From Paraburkholderia sp. DHOC27 (lineage in GTDB: Bacteria > Pseudomonadota > Gammaproteobacteria > Burkholderiales > Burkholderiaceae), in contig NZ_QVQV01000001.1 in the NCBI RefSeq assembly GCF_003429005.1, positions 372,001-436,000 of the forward strand: a stretch of 64,000 nt of DNA, given 5' to 3'. Within the stretch, counting starts at the first letter, position 1. Every line of letters starts with the position of its first letter. Under the pieces are notes generated by a model. It was not told the origin of the DNA and ran no database searches. It saw only the letters and a program-made list of their open reading frames with translations. Shown piece after piece: positions 27,798 to 36,576 of the stretch. Made by a program: the position numbers and the translations under genes.

Positions 27798-30311
27798 ATG
27801 ATGCGCCCGAGCCTCTCCCCAGGAAGACCGCGTTCCGTCAAACGCCGGCGCGTGCTGGGCGGCGGGGTCGTGCTGCTCATCCTGCTCGCGCTGTTCGTGC
27901 TGGCCGCATGGCTGACATTGCGCGCGAGCCTGCCGCCGCTCGACGGCACCCGCGCCGCGCCGCTGCTCTCGGCGCCGGTGACGATAGAACGCGATGCGCT
28001 CGGCGTGCCTACCGTGAGCGGCGGCAACCGCCTCGACGTGGCCTACGCCACCGGCTACGTGCATGCGCAGGACCGCTTCTTCCAGATGGATTTGCTGCGG
28101 CGTGTCGCGGCGGGAGAGATGGCCGCGTTGATCGGCCCTGGTGCGTTGCCACTCGATCTGCGCAACCGGCCCGAGCGGTTTCGCGAGCGCGCGCATCAGT
28201 TGATCGAGGCCATGTCCGCCGCTCAACGTGAACGGCTGGAGCGCTATGCGGCCGGCGTGAACGACGGCCTCGCTTCCCTCAAGTCGCGCCCCTTCGAATA
28301 CTGGCTGTTGCGCACGCGTCCCGTCGCGTGGCGTCCCGAGGACACCCTGCTCGTGGTGTACGCCATGTACTTCGATCTGCAATCGTTCCAGACCCAGCGG
28401 ATTCTCTCGCGCGCCGCGCTGCGCGAGCGGGTGCCCGACGATCTGTTCCGCTTCCTGCTGCCCGCCACGAGTCATTGGGACGCCCCGCTGGATCTCGCGA
28501 AATCGCCGGATATCGCTTTGCCCACCCCGCCCGCCACGCGGCCCGACTGGCTGGGTGGCTCGAAGTCTGCGAGCCTTACGCCTGCCACCCAGAGCAACAC
28601 GCTCGACGCGCTCAGCCTGCCGGGCAATTCGATGATCGGCAGCAATGGCTGGGCCGTGGATGCCGCGCATAGCGCGCACGGCGGCGCCCTGCTCGCGAGC
28701 GACATGCACCTTGGTCTGATGCTGCCCAACACGTGGTATCGGATCTCGCTGAGCTGGCGCGATCCAGGCGGCCAGACGCATCGCGTCACGGGTGTCAGCC
28801 TGCCGGGCACGCCGCTCGTCACCGCGGGTAGCAACGGCCAGATTGCATGGGGCTTCACCAATAGCTATGGACGCTATATCGACCTGATCGAACTGCGGCG
28901 CAATCCCGCCAATCCGCTGCAATACGCGGTGGCGGGCGGCGGGTGGCAAACCGCCACCGTGCATCACGAGCGCATCGACGTGAAAGACGGCGCGCCGGTC
29001 GATCTGCCCGTCGTGGATACGCAATGGGGGCCGCAGATCGTTGTCGGCTCGCACGCGTATGCCGTGCACTGGATCGCGCATGATGCCGCAGCCGTCAACC
29101 TGAATCTCCAGCAACTCGAAGAGAGCACGACGGTGGAGCATGCGCTGCACGTCGCGCAGATCAGCGGCCTGCCGACGCAAAACTTCATGGTCGCGGATGC
29201 GCACGGCAAGATAGGCTGGACGCTGGCGGGACCGCTGCCACGACGCACGGCTTCGGCTTCGTCTGATGTTGATGCTCCCGACGACCTGCCGTTCACCTCC
29301 GACACGTATCAGGGCTGGCAAGGCTATCTTTCGCCGGATGCGTATCCCCAGCGGATCGATCCGCCGCTTGGGCGCGTGTGGACCGCCAACAACCGCACCT
29401 TGCAGGATGCCGAAGCGGCCCTCACCGGCGACGCGGGCGCGGATCTCGGCGCCCGCGCATCGCAGATTCGCGACGATCTGCTGGCGCTGCCGCACGCAAC
29501 CGAGCGCGACATGCTGGCCGTGCAGACCGACGACCGCGCGCTGTGGATCGAGCGTTGGCGCGACCTCGCGCTCACCGCGCTGGATGCGGACGCCGTGCGC
29601 GATCATCCAAAGCGGGCCCAGTTCCGCGCGCTGCTGCTTTCGTGGAACGGCCGCGCGGATGCCGATGCGGTCGGCTATCGACTGGTGCGCGCGTTCTACT
29701 TCTCGCTCTACGACGCGTGGTTCGGCAAGCTCGACGAAGCACTCGCGGCGCCCGCCGCTGCCAGCGCACAGGCGCCATCGCCAGCGCATCCGCCCATGCC
29801 CGCGCTCGACTATCGCCTCGCCAACTCCCGCTATGACGTCGTGATGGAAGCGCTCGCCGCGCATCAGGCGTGGGTGCCGGACGGTCTCGACTGGCACGCC
29901 TTCATGCTCGACCGCATCGATCACGCGATCCGCTCCGTGCCCCATGACGTGCCGCTCGCGGATGCCAGCTGGGGTCTGCGCAACCGCGCGATCATCGAAC
30001 ATCCGCTCGCCCGCGTGGTACCGACGTGGTTGCCGTGGTTGCGTAATGCGTTGGGCGCGCCGCACGATCCGCTGCCTGGCGACATCAATATGCCGCGCGT
30101 GCAGGCGCCTTCTTTCGGCGCTTCGGAGCGCATGGTAGTGTCGCCCGGGCGTGAGCAGGACGGCATCTTCGAAATGCCGGGCGGCCAGTCGGGTCATCCG
30201 TTGTCGCCGTATTTTCTGGCAGGTCACGAAGCGTGGGTGCGAGGTGACGCCACGCCGTTTCTGCCGGGTACGGCAGTGCACCGGCTCGAACTGGTGCCGC
30301 GCTTGCCATGA
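27798..30311 (+). CDS. Penicillin acylase family protein (Ntn amidohydrolase)
   Basis: 837 residues with one N-terminal membrane anchor/signal (about 16-43). The precursor order is alpha chain, spacer, beta chain; the beta chain should begin at the Ser of GSNGWAVDAAHSAHGG, which becomes the N-terminal nucleophile after self-cleavage. DMHLGLMLPNTWYRISLSWR and GSNGQIAWGFTNSYGR are family blocks. These enzymes hydrolyse amides such as penicillin G or acyl-homoserine lactones; which is not decidable here. It is a periplasmic enzyme. It starts 110 bp after the permease fusion, and the link between them is unclear. Confidence 0.92.
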   Translation: MMRPSLSPGRPRSVKRRRVLGGGVVLLILLALFVLAAWLTLRASLPPLDGTRAAPLLSAPVTIERDALGVPTVSGGNRLDVAYATGYVHAQDRFFQMDLLRRVAAGEMAALIGPGALPLDLRNRPERFRERAHQLIEAMSAAQRERLERYAAGVNDGLASLKSRPFEYWLLRTRPVAWRPEDTLLVVYAMYFDLQSFQTQRILSRAALRERVPDDLFRFLLPATSHWDAPLDLAKSPDIALPTPPATRPDWLGGSKSASLTPATQSNTLDALSLPGNSMIGSNGWAVDAAHSAHGGALLASDMHLGLMLPNTWYRISLSWRDPGGQTHRVTGVSLPGTPLVTAGSNGQIAWGFTNSYGRYIDLIELRRNPANPLQYAVAGGGWQTATVHHERIDVKDGAPVDLPVVDTQWGPQIVVGSHAYAVHWIAHDAAAVNLNLQQLEESTTVEHALHVAQISGLPTQNFMVADAHGKIGWTLAGPLPRRTASASSDVDAPDDLPFTSDTYQGWQGYLSPDAYPQRIDPPLGRVWTANNRTLQDAEAALTGDAGADLGARASQIRDDLLALPHATERDMLAVQTDDRALWIERWRDLALTALDADAVRDHPKRAQFRALLLSWNGRADADAVGYRLVRAFYFSLYDAWFGKLDEALAAPAAASAQAPSPAHPPMPALDYRLANSRYDVVMEALAAHQAWVPDGLDWHAFMLDRIDHAIRSVPHDVPLADASWGLRNRAIIEHPLARVVPTWLPWLRNALGAPHDPLPGDINMPRVQAPSFGASERMVVSPGREQDGIFEMPGGQSGHPLSPYFLAGHEAWVRGDATPFLPGTAVHRLELVPRLP

Positions 30312-30397
30312 CGTATCGCTTCCTTGCGCGTGCTGGCTATTGCGAGTCTTGATTGCCGCTGCGTTAGACTTCCGGTAGCGCCCGTCAGGAGAGTGTG

Positions 30398-30682
30398 ATG
30401 ATACGCAAGACGCTCAACGCATCGCAGTTGCAGCAGGAAGTGAACCGGCGAATCCATCGCCTGCAAGAAGTCGTCGAAGACGGCGTGAAGATTCGCGTGC
30501 CGCGTCCCCAATTGCAGGAGCCCGACAAGACCGGCTGCAACTGGGAGATGAAACATTTCGGCAATGCCGCGGGCTTTGAGCGCGATATCGAAGGTGTGCT
30601 CAAGGTTGTCCGCGCCGAATACAACCTCAGCACCGAAACCAAGGACACGGGCAATCCGTTTGGGGATTTTCCGGGTGAATGA
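30398..30682 (+). CDS. Small conserved hypothetical protein
   Basis: 94 residues, MIRKTLNASQLQQEVNRRIH at the start, then a basic/acidic alpha-beta pattern with PDKTGCNWEMKHFGNAAGF. No signal peptide or membrane segment. A clear AGGAGAG site precedes the ATG at 30398 by 5 nt. I recognise no function; short proteins of this pattern recur in Burkholderia. Confidence 0.75.
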   Translation: MIRKTLNASQLQQEVNRRIHRLQEVVEDGVKIRVPRPQLQEPDKTGCNWEMKHFGNAAGFERDIEGVLKVVRAEYNLSTETKDTGNPFGDFPGE

Positions 30683-30718
30683 GTTTGCCCCACCGGACCT
30701 GGCAGTGGCGCTTGCCGC

Positions 30719-31453
30719 TCACGACTGCGACGGCGGCGCAACGCCATCCAGATTGATGCCCAGTTCCGTGGCCATGTGCTGCACCAACGCCTGAAGCCGG
30801 AGCAGTTCCTCGCCCATGCGCTTTTGCTCCGCCTTGAGCGTTTCAAGCTCGGCCGCCGAAACCGATTCGCTGGACACGCTTCGTTCAGCGTCCTCACTCA
30901 ATGCCGCACCGGCGCTTAAATTCACGCTCACTTCGCCGCACAGCAAATGCATCCAGCGGCTTTCGCGCTCGCCCGGCGTGCGCGGCAACTTGATGACGCG
31001 CGCGGGTTCATGCGCCGCGAGTTCGTCGAGAAAAACCTCGACCGACGAAATGTCGGCGAAGTCATGCAGGCGCGATGCATTCAGACGCAATTCCGCGGCC
31101 GTCTGCGGGCCGCGCAGCATCAGCACGGTGAGCAGCGCAGCGGACTGGCTCGGTACGCCGAGCACACGGTTCAGATTGTGCTCGAAGCGCGGCACGCGGC
31201 TGCTGCTGCCTTCGAACACCAGGCTGAGTTGCTTGAGACCGTCGATCGCGGTGAGCACCTCGGCATCGGACACGTTCATGACTGGCGAGCGCGCCGTCTT
31301 TTGATTGCAACCGGCGCTCAGCGAATTGAGCGACAGTGGATAGGTGTCCGGCACAGTATGCTGCTTTTCGACCAGCACGCTGAGCACGCGCGCTTCGATG
31401 GGCGTCAGCGCACGCATGGCGGGGCGCGATGGAGTGTCGGGGGTGCTGTTCAT
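30719..31453 (-). CDS. yceH: YceH family protein (DUF480)
   Basis: 244 residues with two winged-helix repeats. LTPIEARVLSVLVEKQHTVP then DTYPLSLNSLSAGCNQKTAR is the hallmark N-terminal YceH block, and LMLRGPQTAAELRLNASRLH the second. A C-terminal coiled coil follows (AELETLKAEQKRMGEELLRL). Function is unproven; the family is possibly a DNA-binding regulator. The ATG at 31453 is chosen because residues upstream of it do not match the family. Confidence 0.9.
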   Translation of the reverse strand: MNSTPDTPSRPAMRALTPIEARVLSVLVEKQHTVPDTYPLSLNSLSAGCNQKTARSPVMNVSDAEVLTAIDGLKQLSLVFEGSSSRVPRFEHNLNRVLGVPSQSAALLTVLMLRGPQTAAELRLNASRLHDFADISSVEVFLDELAAHEPARVIKLPRTPGERESRWMHLLCGEVSVNLSAGAALSEDAERSVSSESVSAAELETLKAEQKRMGEELLRLQALVQHMATELGINLDGVAPPSQS

Positions 31454-31632
31454 AGTGGACTTCGCTGCGGACGGCGCGGCAGGCCGTCCCCGATGATGAG
31501 CCCGGCGGGCTGCCGGGCAGTGTCGACTATGATATCCGCCAAGGGAGCGCGCCGGTAGGAGGCGCTGCAATCATCCATGCGCGACGCAAGCGCAAACGAG
31601 ACGCAACCGAGACCGCATCAAGGAGACACGCA

Positions 31633-32121
31633 ATGCAACGACCCGACTTCATCCGTCACTGGACCGAACTGGAAGGCGCAGACGACTCGCACTACACGGG
31701 CAGCACCGAATTGATGGGCATTGGTGCGCCGCTCGCCAGCAAGCTCGGGCTGCAGCGCATCGGCATTCATCATATGCGTCTGCCGCCCGGACGACGTACA
31801 TCGTATCCGCACGCCGAAAGCGCGGAAGAGGAATTCGTGTTCGTGATTGAAGGCACGCCGGATGTCTGGATTGACGGCCACTTGCATCGGTTGGCGCCGG
31901 GCGACTCCGTGGCGTTTCCGGCTGGCACGGGCATCTGCCATACCTTCATCAACAATACGGATCAGGAGGTGCGGATGATGGTGATCGGCGAAACGCCGAA
32001 GGCCGAGAACCGGATTCGCTATCCGATGAACGAGGCGCATGAAGCGACCCGGCCCGACCGCTGGACCGACTGGCCCACGCGGCCGATGGGCCCGCACAAC
32101 GGCGAGCCTGATCCGCTTTAA
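31633..32121 (+). CDS. Cupin domain-containing protein
   Basis: 162 residues with a single conserved beta-barrel. The cupin motifs are LPPGRRTSYPHAESAEEEFV, with one His and Glu for a metal, and PAGTGICHTFINNTDQEVRM, with the second His. It may be an isomerase, dioxygenase or sugar-binding protein; nothing narrows it. AAGGAG precedes the ATG. It ends at a strong two-way terminator shared with the YceI gene. Confidence 0.88.
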   Translation: MQRPDFIRHWTELEGADDSHYTGSTELMGIGAPLASKLGLQRIGIHHMRLPPGRRTSYPHAESAEEEFVFVIEGTPDVWIDGHLHRLAPGDSVAFPAGTGICHTFINNTDQEVRMMVIGETPKAENRIRYPMNEAHEATRPDRWTDWPTRPMGPHNGEPDPL

Positions 32122-32148
32122 GGCGGCAATGCCTGCGTCATAAAATGC

Positions 32149-32182
32149 AAAAGACCCGCCGTAACACGGCGGGTCTTTTTTT
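32149..32182. terminator. Bidirectional intrinsic terminator
   Basis: An 11-bp perfect stem AAGACCCGCCG/CGGCGGGTCTT with loop TAACA, flanked by an A-run on the left and TTTTTTT on the right. It ends the cupin gene on the plus strand and the YceI operon on the minus strand. Confidence 0.92.
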
Positions 32183-32200
32183 CTGCGTGAGTGCCGAAGC

Positions 32201-32785
32201 TTATTGCTTCACGCCTTCAGCCTGGATGTGCAGCACCGTTTCCATCTTGAAGCCGTAGGCCTTGCCGTAGTCGATGCCGAAGTCCGCGCGATTGAACGTC
32301 GCGGTCGATTCCGTGCCGCACACTTCGCGCTTGAGCATCGGATTCTGGAAGCACTTGAACGATTCGATCTTCAGGTTGACCGGCTTGGTCACGCCGTGCA
32401 GCGTCAACTCGCCTTCCACTTCAACCGGCACGTCGCCTTCGAACTTCATCGAGGTGCCCTTGTACACCGCCGTCGGGAACTGCGCGATGTTGAAGAATTG
32501 CGGGCTCTTCAGTTCTTCGTTCAGCTTGTCGTTGCCGATATCCACCGAGCTCAGGTCGATGGTGGCTTCCAGCGTACCGGTCTTCGCTGCGCGGTCGATC
32601 GTCACCGTGCCGCTGCTCTTCGTGAACTTGCCACGCCAGATCGAGATGCCGCCAAAGTGGTCAGCTTCGAAGCTCGGCGCCGTGTGCATCGGATCGAGCA
32701 TATAGGTCGTTTCCGCCGCCATTGCGCCAAACGATGCACCTGCCGCCAGCGCGGCGATTGTCACAGCCAAGAGTTGCTTCTTCAT
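32201..32785 (-). CDS. YceI family periplasmic protein (second of pair)
   Basis: 194 residues with a signal peptide ([18 protein letters not shown] then AETTYMLDP). The YceI lipocalin-like barrel is seen in [20 protein letters not shown] and [17 protein letters not shown]. YceI proteins bind polyisoprenoid chains or quinone-like lipids in the periplasm and are associated with acid and osmotic stress. It follows a second YceI gene and cytochrome b561 in the same direction and ends at the shared terminator. Confidence 0.93.
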   Translation of the reverse strand: MKKQLLAVTIAALAAGASFGAMAAETTYMLDPMHTAPSFEADHFGGISIWRGKFTKSSGTVTIDRAAKTGTLEATIDLSSVDIGNDKLNEELKSPQFFNIAQFPTAVYKGTSMKFEGDVPVEVEGELTLHGVTKPVNLKIESFKCFQNPMLKREVCGTESTATFNRADFGIDYGKAYGFKMETVLHIQAEGVKQ

Positions 32786-32853
32786 CTTTCTTTCTCCAGT
32801 CAGGGTTACTGCTTATTTGAGTTACTCGTTTGCGTTACTAAATAACCTACGTC

Positions 32854-33414
32854 TTATTTATGCATGTCCACGAGGTGGAACTTGATCAGGACTTCATCGG
32901 CGACCACCGACGTGTCCTTCCATTCCCCCGTGCCGATATCGAACTGGCTACGCTTGATCGGCAACGTGCCGTCGAAGGTCTGCGTCGCGCCTTGCTGCGT
33001 GACCGTCACCGGCACCGTCACGTTGGTGGATTTGCCCTTGATGGTCAGCGTGCCGCTCACCTTGAACTGGTTGCCGCCTGCCGGCGCAATTGCGCTCGAG
33101 ACGAAGGTCGCATTGGGAAACTGCGCCGTGTCGAACCACTCCTTGCCGCGTACCTGCTGGTTGTAGCTCTCGTCGCCCAGATCGTAGCTGGCGGTATCAA
33201 TGGAAAGCTTCGCGCTGCCTGCGGACGGCCTGGCGGGATCGAAGTCGAGTTGCGCCGTGAACTTCTTGAAGGTGCCTTCGGTGGGCACGTTCATCTGTTT
33301 CGAGGTGGCGCTCACCGTACTCTTCGACAGGTCGACCTGTGCGTACGCGCTACCCGCAAACAACGAGGCAATCGCACTGGCGGTCACCATCAAGCGGCGG
33401 AAAGAGCTGTTCAT
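32854..33414 (-). CDS. YceI family periplasmic protein (first of pair)
   Basis: 186 residues with a signal peptide ending SAYA before QVDLSKSTVS. Barrel motifs include KFTAQLDFDPARPSAGSAKL, GTLTIKGKSTNVTVPVTV and SQFDIGTGEWKDTSVVADEV. It differs from its neighbour in lacking the Cys pair, so the two may bind different lipids. It starts 19 bp after the cytochrome b561 gene, consistent with a yceJ-yceI type unit in which the cytochrome reduces a bound quinone-like ligand. Confidence 0.92.
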   Translation of the reverse strand: MNSSFRRLMVTASAIASLFAGSAYAQVDLSKSTVSATSKQMNVPTEGTFKKFTAQLDFDPARPSAGSAKLSIDTASYDLGDESYNQQVRGKEWFDTAQFPNATFVSSAIAPAGGNQFKVSGTLTIKGKSTNVTVPVTVTQQGATQTFDGTLPIKRSQFDIGTGEWKDTSVVADEVLIKFHLVDMHK

Positions 33415-33433
33415 ATATGCCTCATGTCCTGGG

Positions 33434-33988
33434 TTACTTGAGAAAGGGGATCATGCGGGCCAGCAGGCCGTCACGATCGAGAAACTGATGCTTGAGCGCC
33501 GCCAGCACATGCGCGATGACCAGCACGGCCAATGTGTAGTCCAGCGAGATATGGATGGTCTTCAGCACGACCTTGAGCGCGGGATCGGGGCCGATCAGGG
33601 TGGGCAACGGCAGGATGCCCAGATACACCACCTGGATGCCGGCCGCCGAACTGTACAGATAACCCGAGATGGGAATCGCGAACATCAACACGTACAGCAC
33701 CACATGCACGACTTCAGCGGCGAGCTTCTGCAACGGCGCCATGCCGAGCGGCAGCGGCGGCGCGCGATGCGTGAGGCGCCAGACGAGTCGGATCACCGCG
33801 AGCGCGAACACCGTCACGCCAATCCACTTGTGCCACGAGAAGTACTTGAGCTTGGTGGGTGTGAAGCCAGGGATATCGGTCATGATCCAGCCGATATAAA
33901 ACCCGACCACGATCAACAAGGCGATGAGCCAGTGCAGGCTCATGGCCATCGCGCTGTAGCGCGGCTTCTGCGAAGGAACGGTTGTCAT
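33434..33988 (-). CDS. Cytochrome b561 family protein
   Basis: 184 residues with four transmembrane helices and the expected haem-ligand His: in the N-terminal AMSLHWLIALLIVVGFYIGW, in YFSWHKWIGV, in KLAAEVVHVVLYVLM and near the C-terminus in LVIAHVLAALKHQF. It is a di-haem quinone-linked electron carrier of the YceJ type. It is the first gene of the operon with two YceI genes. Confidence 0.92.
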   Translation of the reverse strand: MTTVPSQKPRYSAMAMSLHWLIALLIVVGFYIGWIMTDIPGFTPTKLKYFSWHKWIGVTVFALAVIRLVWRLTHRAPPLPLGMAPLQKLAAEVVHVVLYVLMFAIPISGYLYSSAAGIQVVYLGILPLPTLIGPDPALKVVLKTIHISLDYTLAVLVIAHVLAALKHQFLDRDGLLARMIPFLK

Positions 33989-34321
33989 GGTCGTCTACGC
34001 TGATGTCTACGGGCCGTCCTTCCACATCGGGAAAGAACGGGTTGTGAGGCAATGGATTCTAGAAGCCTCGGCGCGCGGTGAATAGCGCATCCATCAATAA
34101 CAGATTGTTGTGCCAGCGTCGTCAATCGCTCTTTTCATCCGAAGCGGAATCCACTCCTGCCGATTGGCCTCGACGCCCGCCCAGGCTGGAAGACATGGAG
34201 TGTGTCATACCCACGCACGCCGATTAGCACCGCCCTGTTGATAATGAATTCACTGCGTGGATGGAATAAATCGCGCAGCACGTCGAAACGAAAGCACACC
34301 GAAAGATTGCTGGCGCCAGGC
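33989..34321. other. Gene-free stretch between cytochrome b561 and LysR genes
   Basis: About 330 bp with mixed, locally AT-rich sequence (for example AATAACAGATTGTTG near 34096). It should contain the promoter of the cytochrome b561-YceI operon on the minus strand and the 3' end of the LysR transcript. I see no gene or strong repeat. Confidence 0.5.
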
Positions 34322-35239
34322 TCAGGCGAGACCGGTCTTGCGCACGCCCCAATTCGTTTTGACGAAGTCGATAAAGAGGCGCGTGCGGGCAGGCAGCAGA
34401 CGGGTTTCGGTGATGGCATGCACCTGCACGGGCGACAGGTTCCATTCCGGCAGCACGCGGCGCAGTTGCCCCGAGGCGAGGTCTTCGCGGGCGAGTTCGC
34501 TGTCCAGCACGGCGATGCCGATGCCCTGGCGAGCCAGCGAACGGCTCAAGCCCACGCTGTTCATCGCGAAGCGGGTCGTGATCGACACGTCGACTGCCTC
34601 GTCGCCGCGATAGAAAGTGCGCGTGGTCTCGCCTTGGCGCGCCTCGCCCTGGCCGATGCACAGCACGTGCTGGCTCAGGTCCGTGGGGTGCCTGAGCGGT
34701 CCCGCGGTCTTCAGATAATCCGGCGACGCGTACAGAAAGCGCGGCAGCAGCGCGATCTGCCGCGCCACCAGCATGGACGGCGCGGTGGGAGGTGGGCCGA
34801 TGCGAATGGCGAGATCGAACGGCTCCGACTGCAAGTCGATACGCCGCGGCGACAGGTCGAATTCAAACGCGATCAGCGGATAGGCTCGCGCGAACGCGGC
34901 GAGCACCGGTGCCATCGAGCCGGTGGCGAGATCGACTGGCAGCGAGACCCGCAACGTGCCGCTGGGACGCTCGGCCATGTCGAGCAGCGACTCATGCGCA
35001 ATGCGCGCTTCCTCCACGATGCCCTGACAGCGCCGGAAATAAATCTCGCCGGCCTCCGTCAACTCGACCTTGCGCGTCGACCGATGCAGCAGCCGCAGAC
35101 CAATGGTCTTTTCCAGTTCGGCGATATGGCGCGACAGCGTGGAGTTCGGCATATCCAGCGCCTCCGCCGCGCGGCGAAAACTGCGCGTGCGCGCCACTTC
35201 GACGAACAGGCGCATGTAGTTCAGCACTTCCACGGCCAT
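34322..35239 (-). CDS. LysR family transcriptional regulator (divergent from Old Yellow Enzyme)
   Basis: 305 residues. The winged helix lies at residues 1-65 (FVEVARTRSFRRAAEALDMP then NSTLSRHIAELEKTIGLRLL and HRSTRKVELTEAG), followed by a full effector domain. It is a CrgA-like subgroup regulator by pattern. The divergent alkene reductase starts 97 bp away and is the likely target. GGAG precedes the ATG. The intergenic region carries two TTGGATCA direct repeats and a T-N11-A site. Confidence 0.92.
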   Translation of the reverse strand: MAVEVLNYMRLFVEVARTRSFRRAAEALDMPNSTLSRHIAELEKTIGLRLLHRSTRKVELTEAGEIYFRRCQGIVEEARIAHESLLDMAERPSGTLRVSLPVDLATGSMAPVLAAFARAYPLIAFEFDLSPRRIDLQSEPFDLAIRIGPPPTAPSMLVARQIALLPRFLYASPDYLKTAGPLRHPTDLSQHVLCIGQGEARQGETTRTFYRGDEAVDVSITTRFAMNSVGLSRSLARQGIGIAVLDSELAREDLASGQLRRVLPEWNLSPVQVHAITETRLLPARTRLFIDFVKTNWGVRKTGLA

Positions 35240-35249
35240 TGCTCCATGG

Positions 35250-35304
35250 TTGGATCACTGTATTCGATTGTAGGTCTTTATCTCGCCATTGGATCAGTTC
35301 AATC
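35250..35304. promoter_or_regulatory. LysR-type control region with two TTGGATCA repeats
   Basis: TTGGATCA occurs at 35250-35257 and 35289-35296. The second copy is part of ATTGGATCAGTTCAAT, which fits the T-N11-A LysR box with ATTG/CAAT arms. The sites lie between the divergent LysR and alkene-reductase starts, where activation and repression sites are expected. Confidence 0.5.
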
Positions 35305-35335
35305 TGTCGTCACCCCTTCTTACTCAGGAATTGCC

Positions 35336-36412
35336 ATGAATCCCCTTCACCAGACTCTCCGCATTGGTCGCCATACGTTGCGCAACCGTCTCGTCATGTC
35401 GCCGATGACGCGCTCGCGCGCCGACGAAGCGTCCGGCGTGCCGTCCGCGCTCGCCGTTCAGTACTACGCACAACGCGCCGACGCGGGTCTCATCATCACC
35501 GAAGGCACCTTTCCCGCACCGATGGGCAAGGGCTATGTGCGCACGCCGGGCATCCACTCGAACGAACAGATCGCGGCGTGGCAGCGCATCACCGAAGCCG
35601 TGCATGCGAAGGGCGGCTTGATCTTTCTGCAACTGATGCACACCGGCCGCATCTCGCATCCGAGCTTGCTGCCGGATCAGGCAACGCCCGTTGCGCCATC
35701 AGCGATCGCGGCCGAAGGCAAGGTGTTCACCGCGTCCGGACCGCAGGATTTCGTGGTGCCGCGCGCCCTCGAGACGGCGGAGATCGACGGCGTGATCGAA
35801 GAATTCCGGCTCGCGACGCGTCACGCGCTCGAGGCCGGTTTCGATGGCGTCGAACTGCACGCAGCCTCGGGCTATCTGCCGGAGCAGTTTCTTTCCTCCG
35901 GGACCAACCAGCGCACGGATCGCTACGGCGGTTCGCTGGAGAACCGCGCGCGCTTCATTCTGGACGTGCTGGCGGCCATGATCGACGAGGCGGGCAATGA
36001 GCGCGTGGGCATCAAGATCGCGCCGGAAATGGGCTTCAACAGCGTGAGCGATGCAACACCACGCGAAACCTATCAGTACCTCGTGCAGCAGCTCTCCGCG
36101 CTGAAGCCGGCGTATCTGCACCTTGCCCGAACCAAAAGCGCGGTGGACTACCGGGCGTTGCTGCGGCCGCTGTTCGATGGCCCGTTGCTGCATGGCGGCG
36201 GCCTGGACCGGCAAAGCGCCGAGTCGTTGATCGCGGAAAGCCGCGCCGAGGCTGCGGTGTTCGGCAGCCTGTATCTCGCCAATCCGGATCTGTTGCAACG
36301 GCTTTCGAGCGGCGCCCCGCTCAATACGCCGGATCGCGATACGTTCTATTCGCCGGGCGCCAAGGGCTATATCGACTATCCGACGCTCGACGCGGCGACA
36401 CCGGGCAATTGA
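35336..36412 (+). CDS. Old Yellow Enzyme family alkene reductase
   Basis: 358 residues, FMN-dependent NAD(P)H oxidoreductase that reduces activated C=C bonds, quinone-like or nitro compounds. FMN and barrel segments are RNRLVMSPMTRSRAD, LQLMHTGRISHP and QFLSSGTNQRTDRYGGSLEN. The active site reads H175-A-A-S178-G-Y180: the proton-donating Tyr is present but the usual second His/Asn (HxxH or HxxN) is Ser. The ATG at 35336 follows CAGGA; the frame is open further upstream but that is antisense to the LysR gene. It is divergent from its probable regulator. Confidence 0.93.
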   Translation: MNPLHQTLRIGRHTLRNRLVMSPMTRSRADEASGVPSALAVQYYAQRADAGLIITEGTFPAPMGKGYVRTPGIHSNEQIAAWQRITEAVHAKGGLIFLQLMHTGRISHPSLLPDQATPVAPSAIAAEGKVFTASGPQDFVVPRALETAEIDGVIEEFRLATRHALEAGFDGVELHAASGYLPEQFLSSGTNQRTDRYGGSLENRARFILDVLAAMIDEAGNERVGIKIAPEMGFNSVSDATPRETYQYLVQQLSALKPAYLHLARTKSAVDYRALLRPLFDGPLLHGGGLDRQSAESLIAESRAEAAVFGSLYLANPDLLQRLSSGAPLNTPDRDTFYSPGAKGYIDYPTLDAATPGN

Positions 36413-36487
36413 GTTGAGTGTGACGTGATCAGACGCGCGACTTAGGAAACGTCAGGCGCGTTAAAGCGAGACGCTAACAAATGCTGC

Positions 36488-36512
36488 CGGCGGAGGGTGA
36501 TGCCCTCCGCCG
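36488..36512. terminator. Perfect 10-bp hairpin after the alkene reductase gene
   Basis: CGGCGGAGGG and CCCTCCGCCG with loop TGATG. Only scattered T residues follow (GCTTTTCT 20 nt on), so it is an imperfect terminator or a transcript-end stabiliser. Confidence 0.5.
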
Positions 36513-36541
36513 ATCTACTTGCGCTTTTCTACTCTGTGGCA

Positions 36542-36553
36542 TAGAGTACTCTA
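36542..36553. promoter_or_regulatory. Palindrome TAGAGTACTCTA upstream of membrane protein/regulator operon
   Basis: A 12-bp perfect palindrome 23 nt before the ATG at 36577, with a related half site CTACTCT about 20 nt further upstream. Position and symmetry fit an operator for the winged-helix protein encoded by the second gene. Confidence 0.45.
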
Positions 36554-36576
36554 CATACAACCTGTCCGGAGCCATC

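Noticed and set aside
27726..30281. An 851-codon open frame antisense to the penicillin acylase gene
   Set aside because: The plus strand encodes a full penicillin acylase with family motifs. The antisense translation is Arg/His/Gln-rich with no recognisable domain, a usual high-GC shadow.
34202..35335. N-terminal extension of the Old Yellow Enzyme by 378 codons
   Set aside because: It is antisense to the LysR gene and has no family similarity; the conserved enzyme start and a ribosome-binding site are at 35336.
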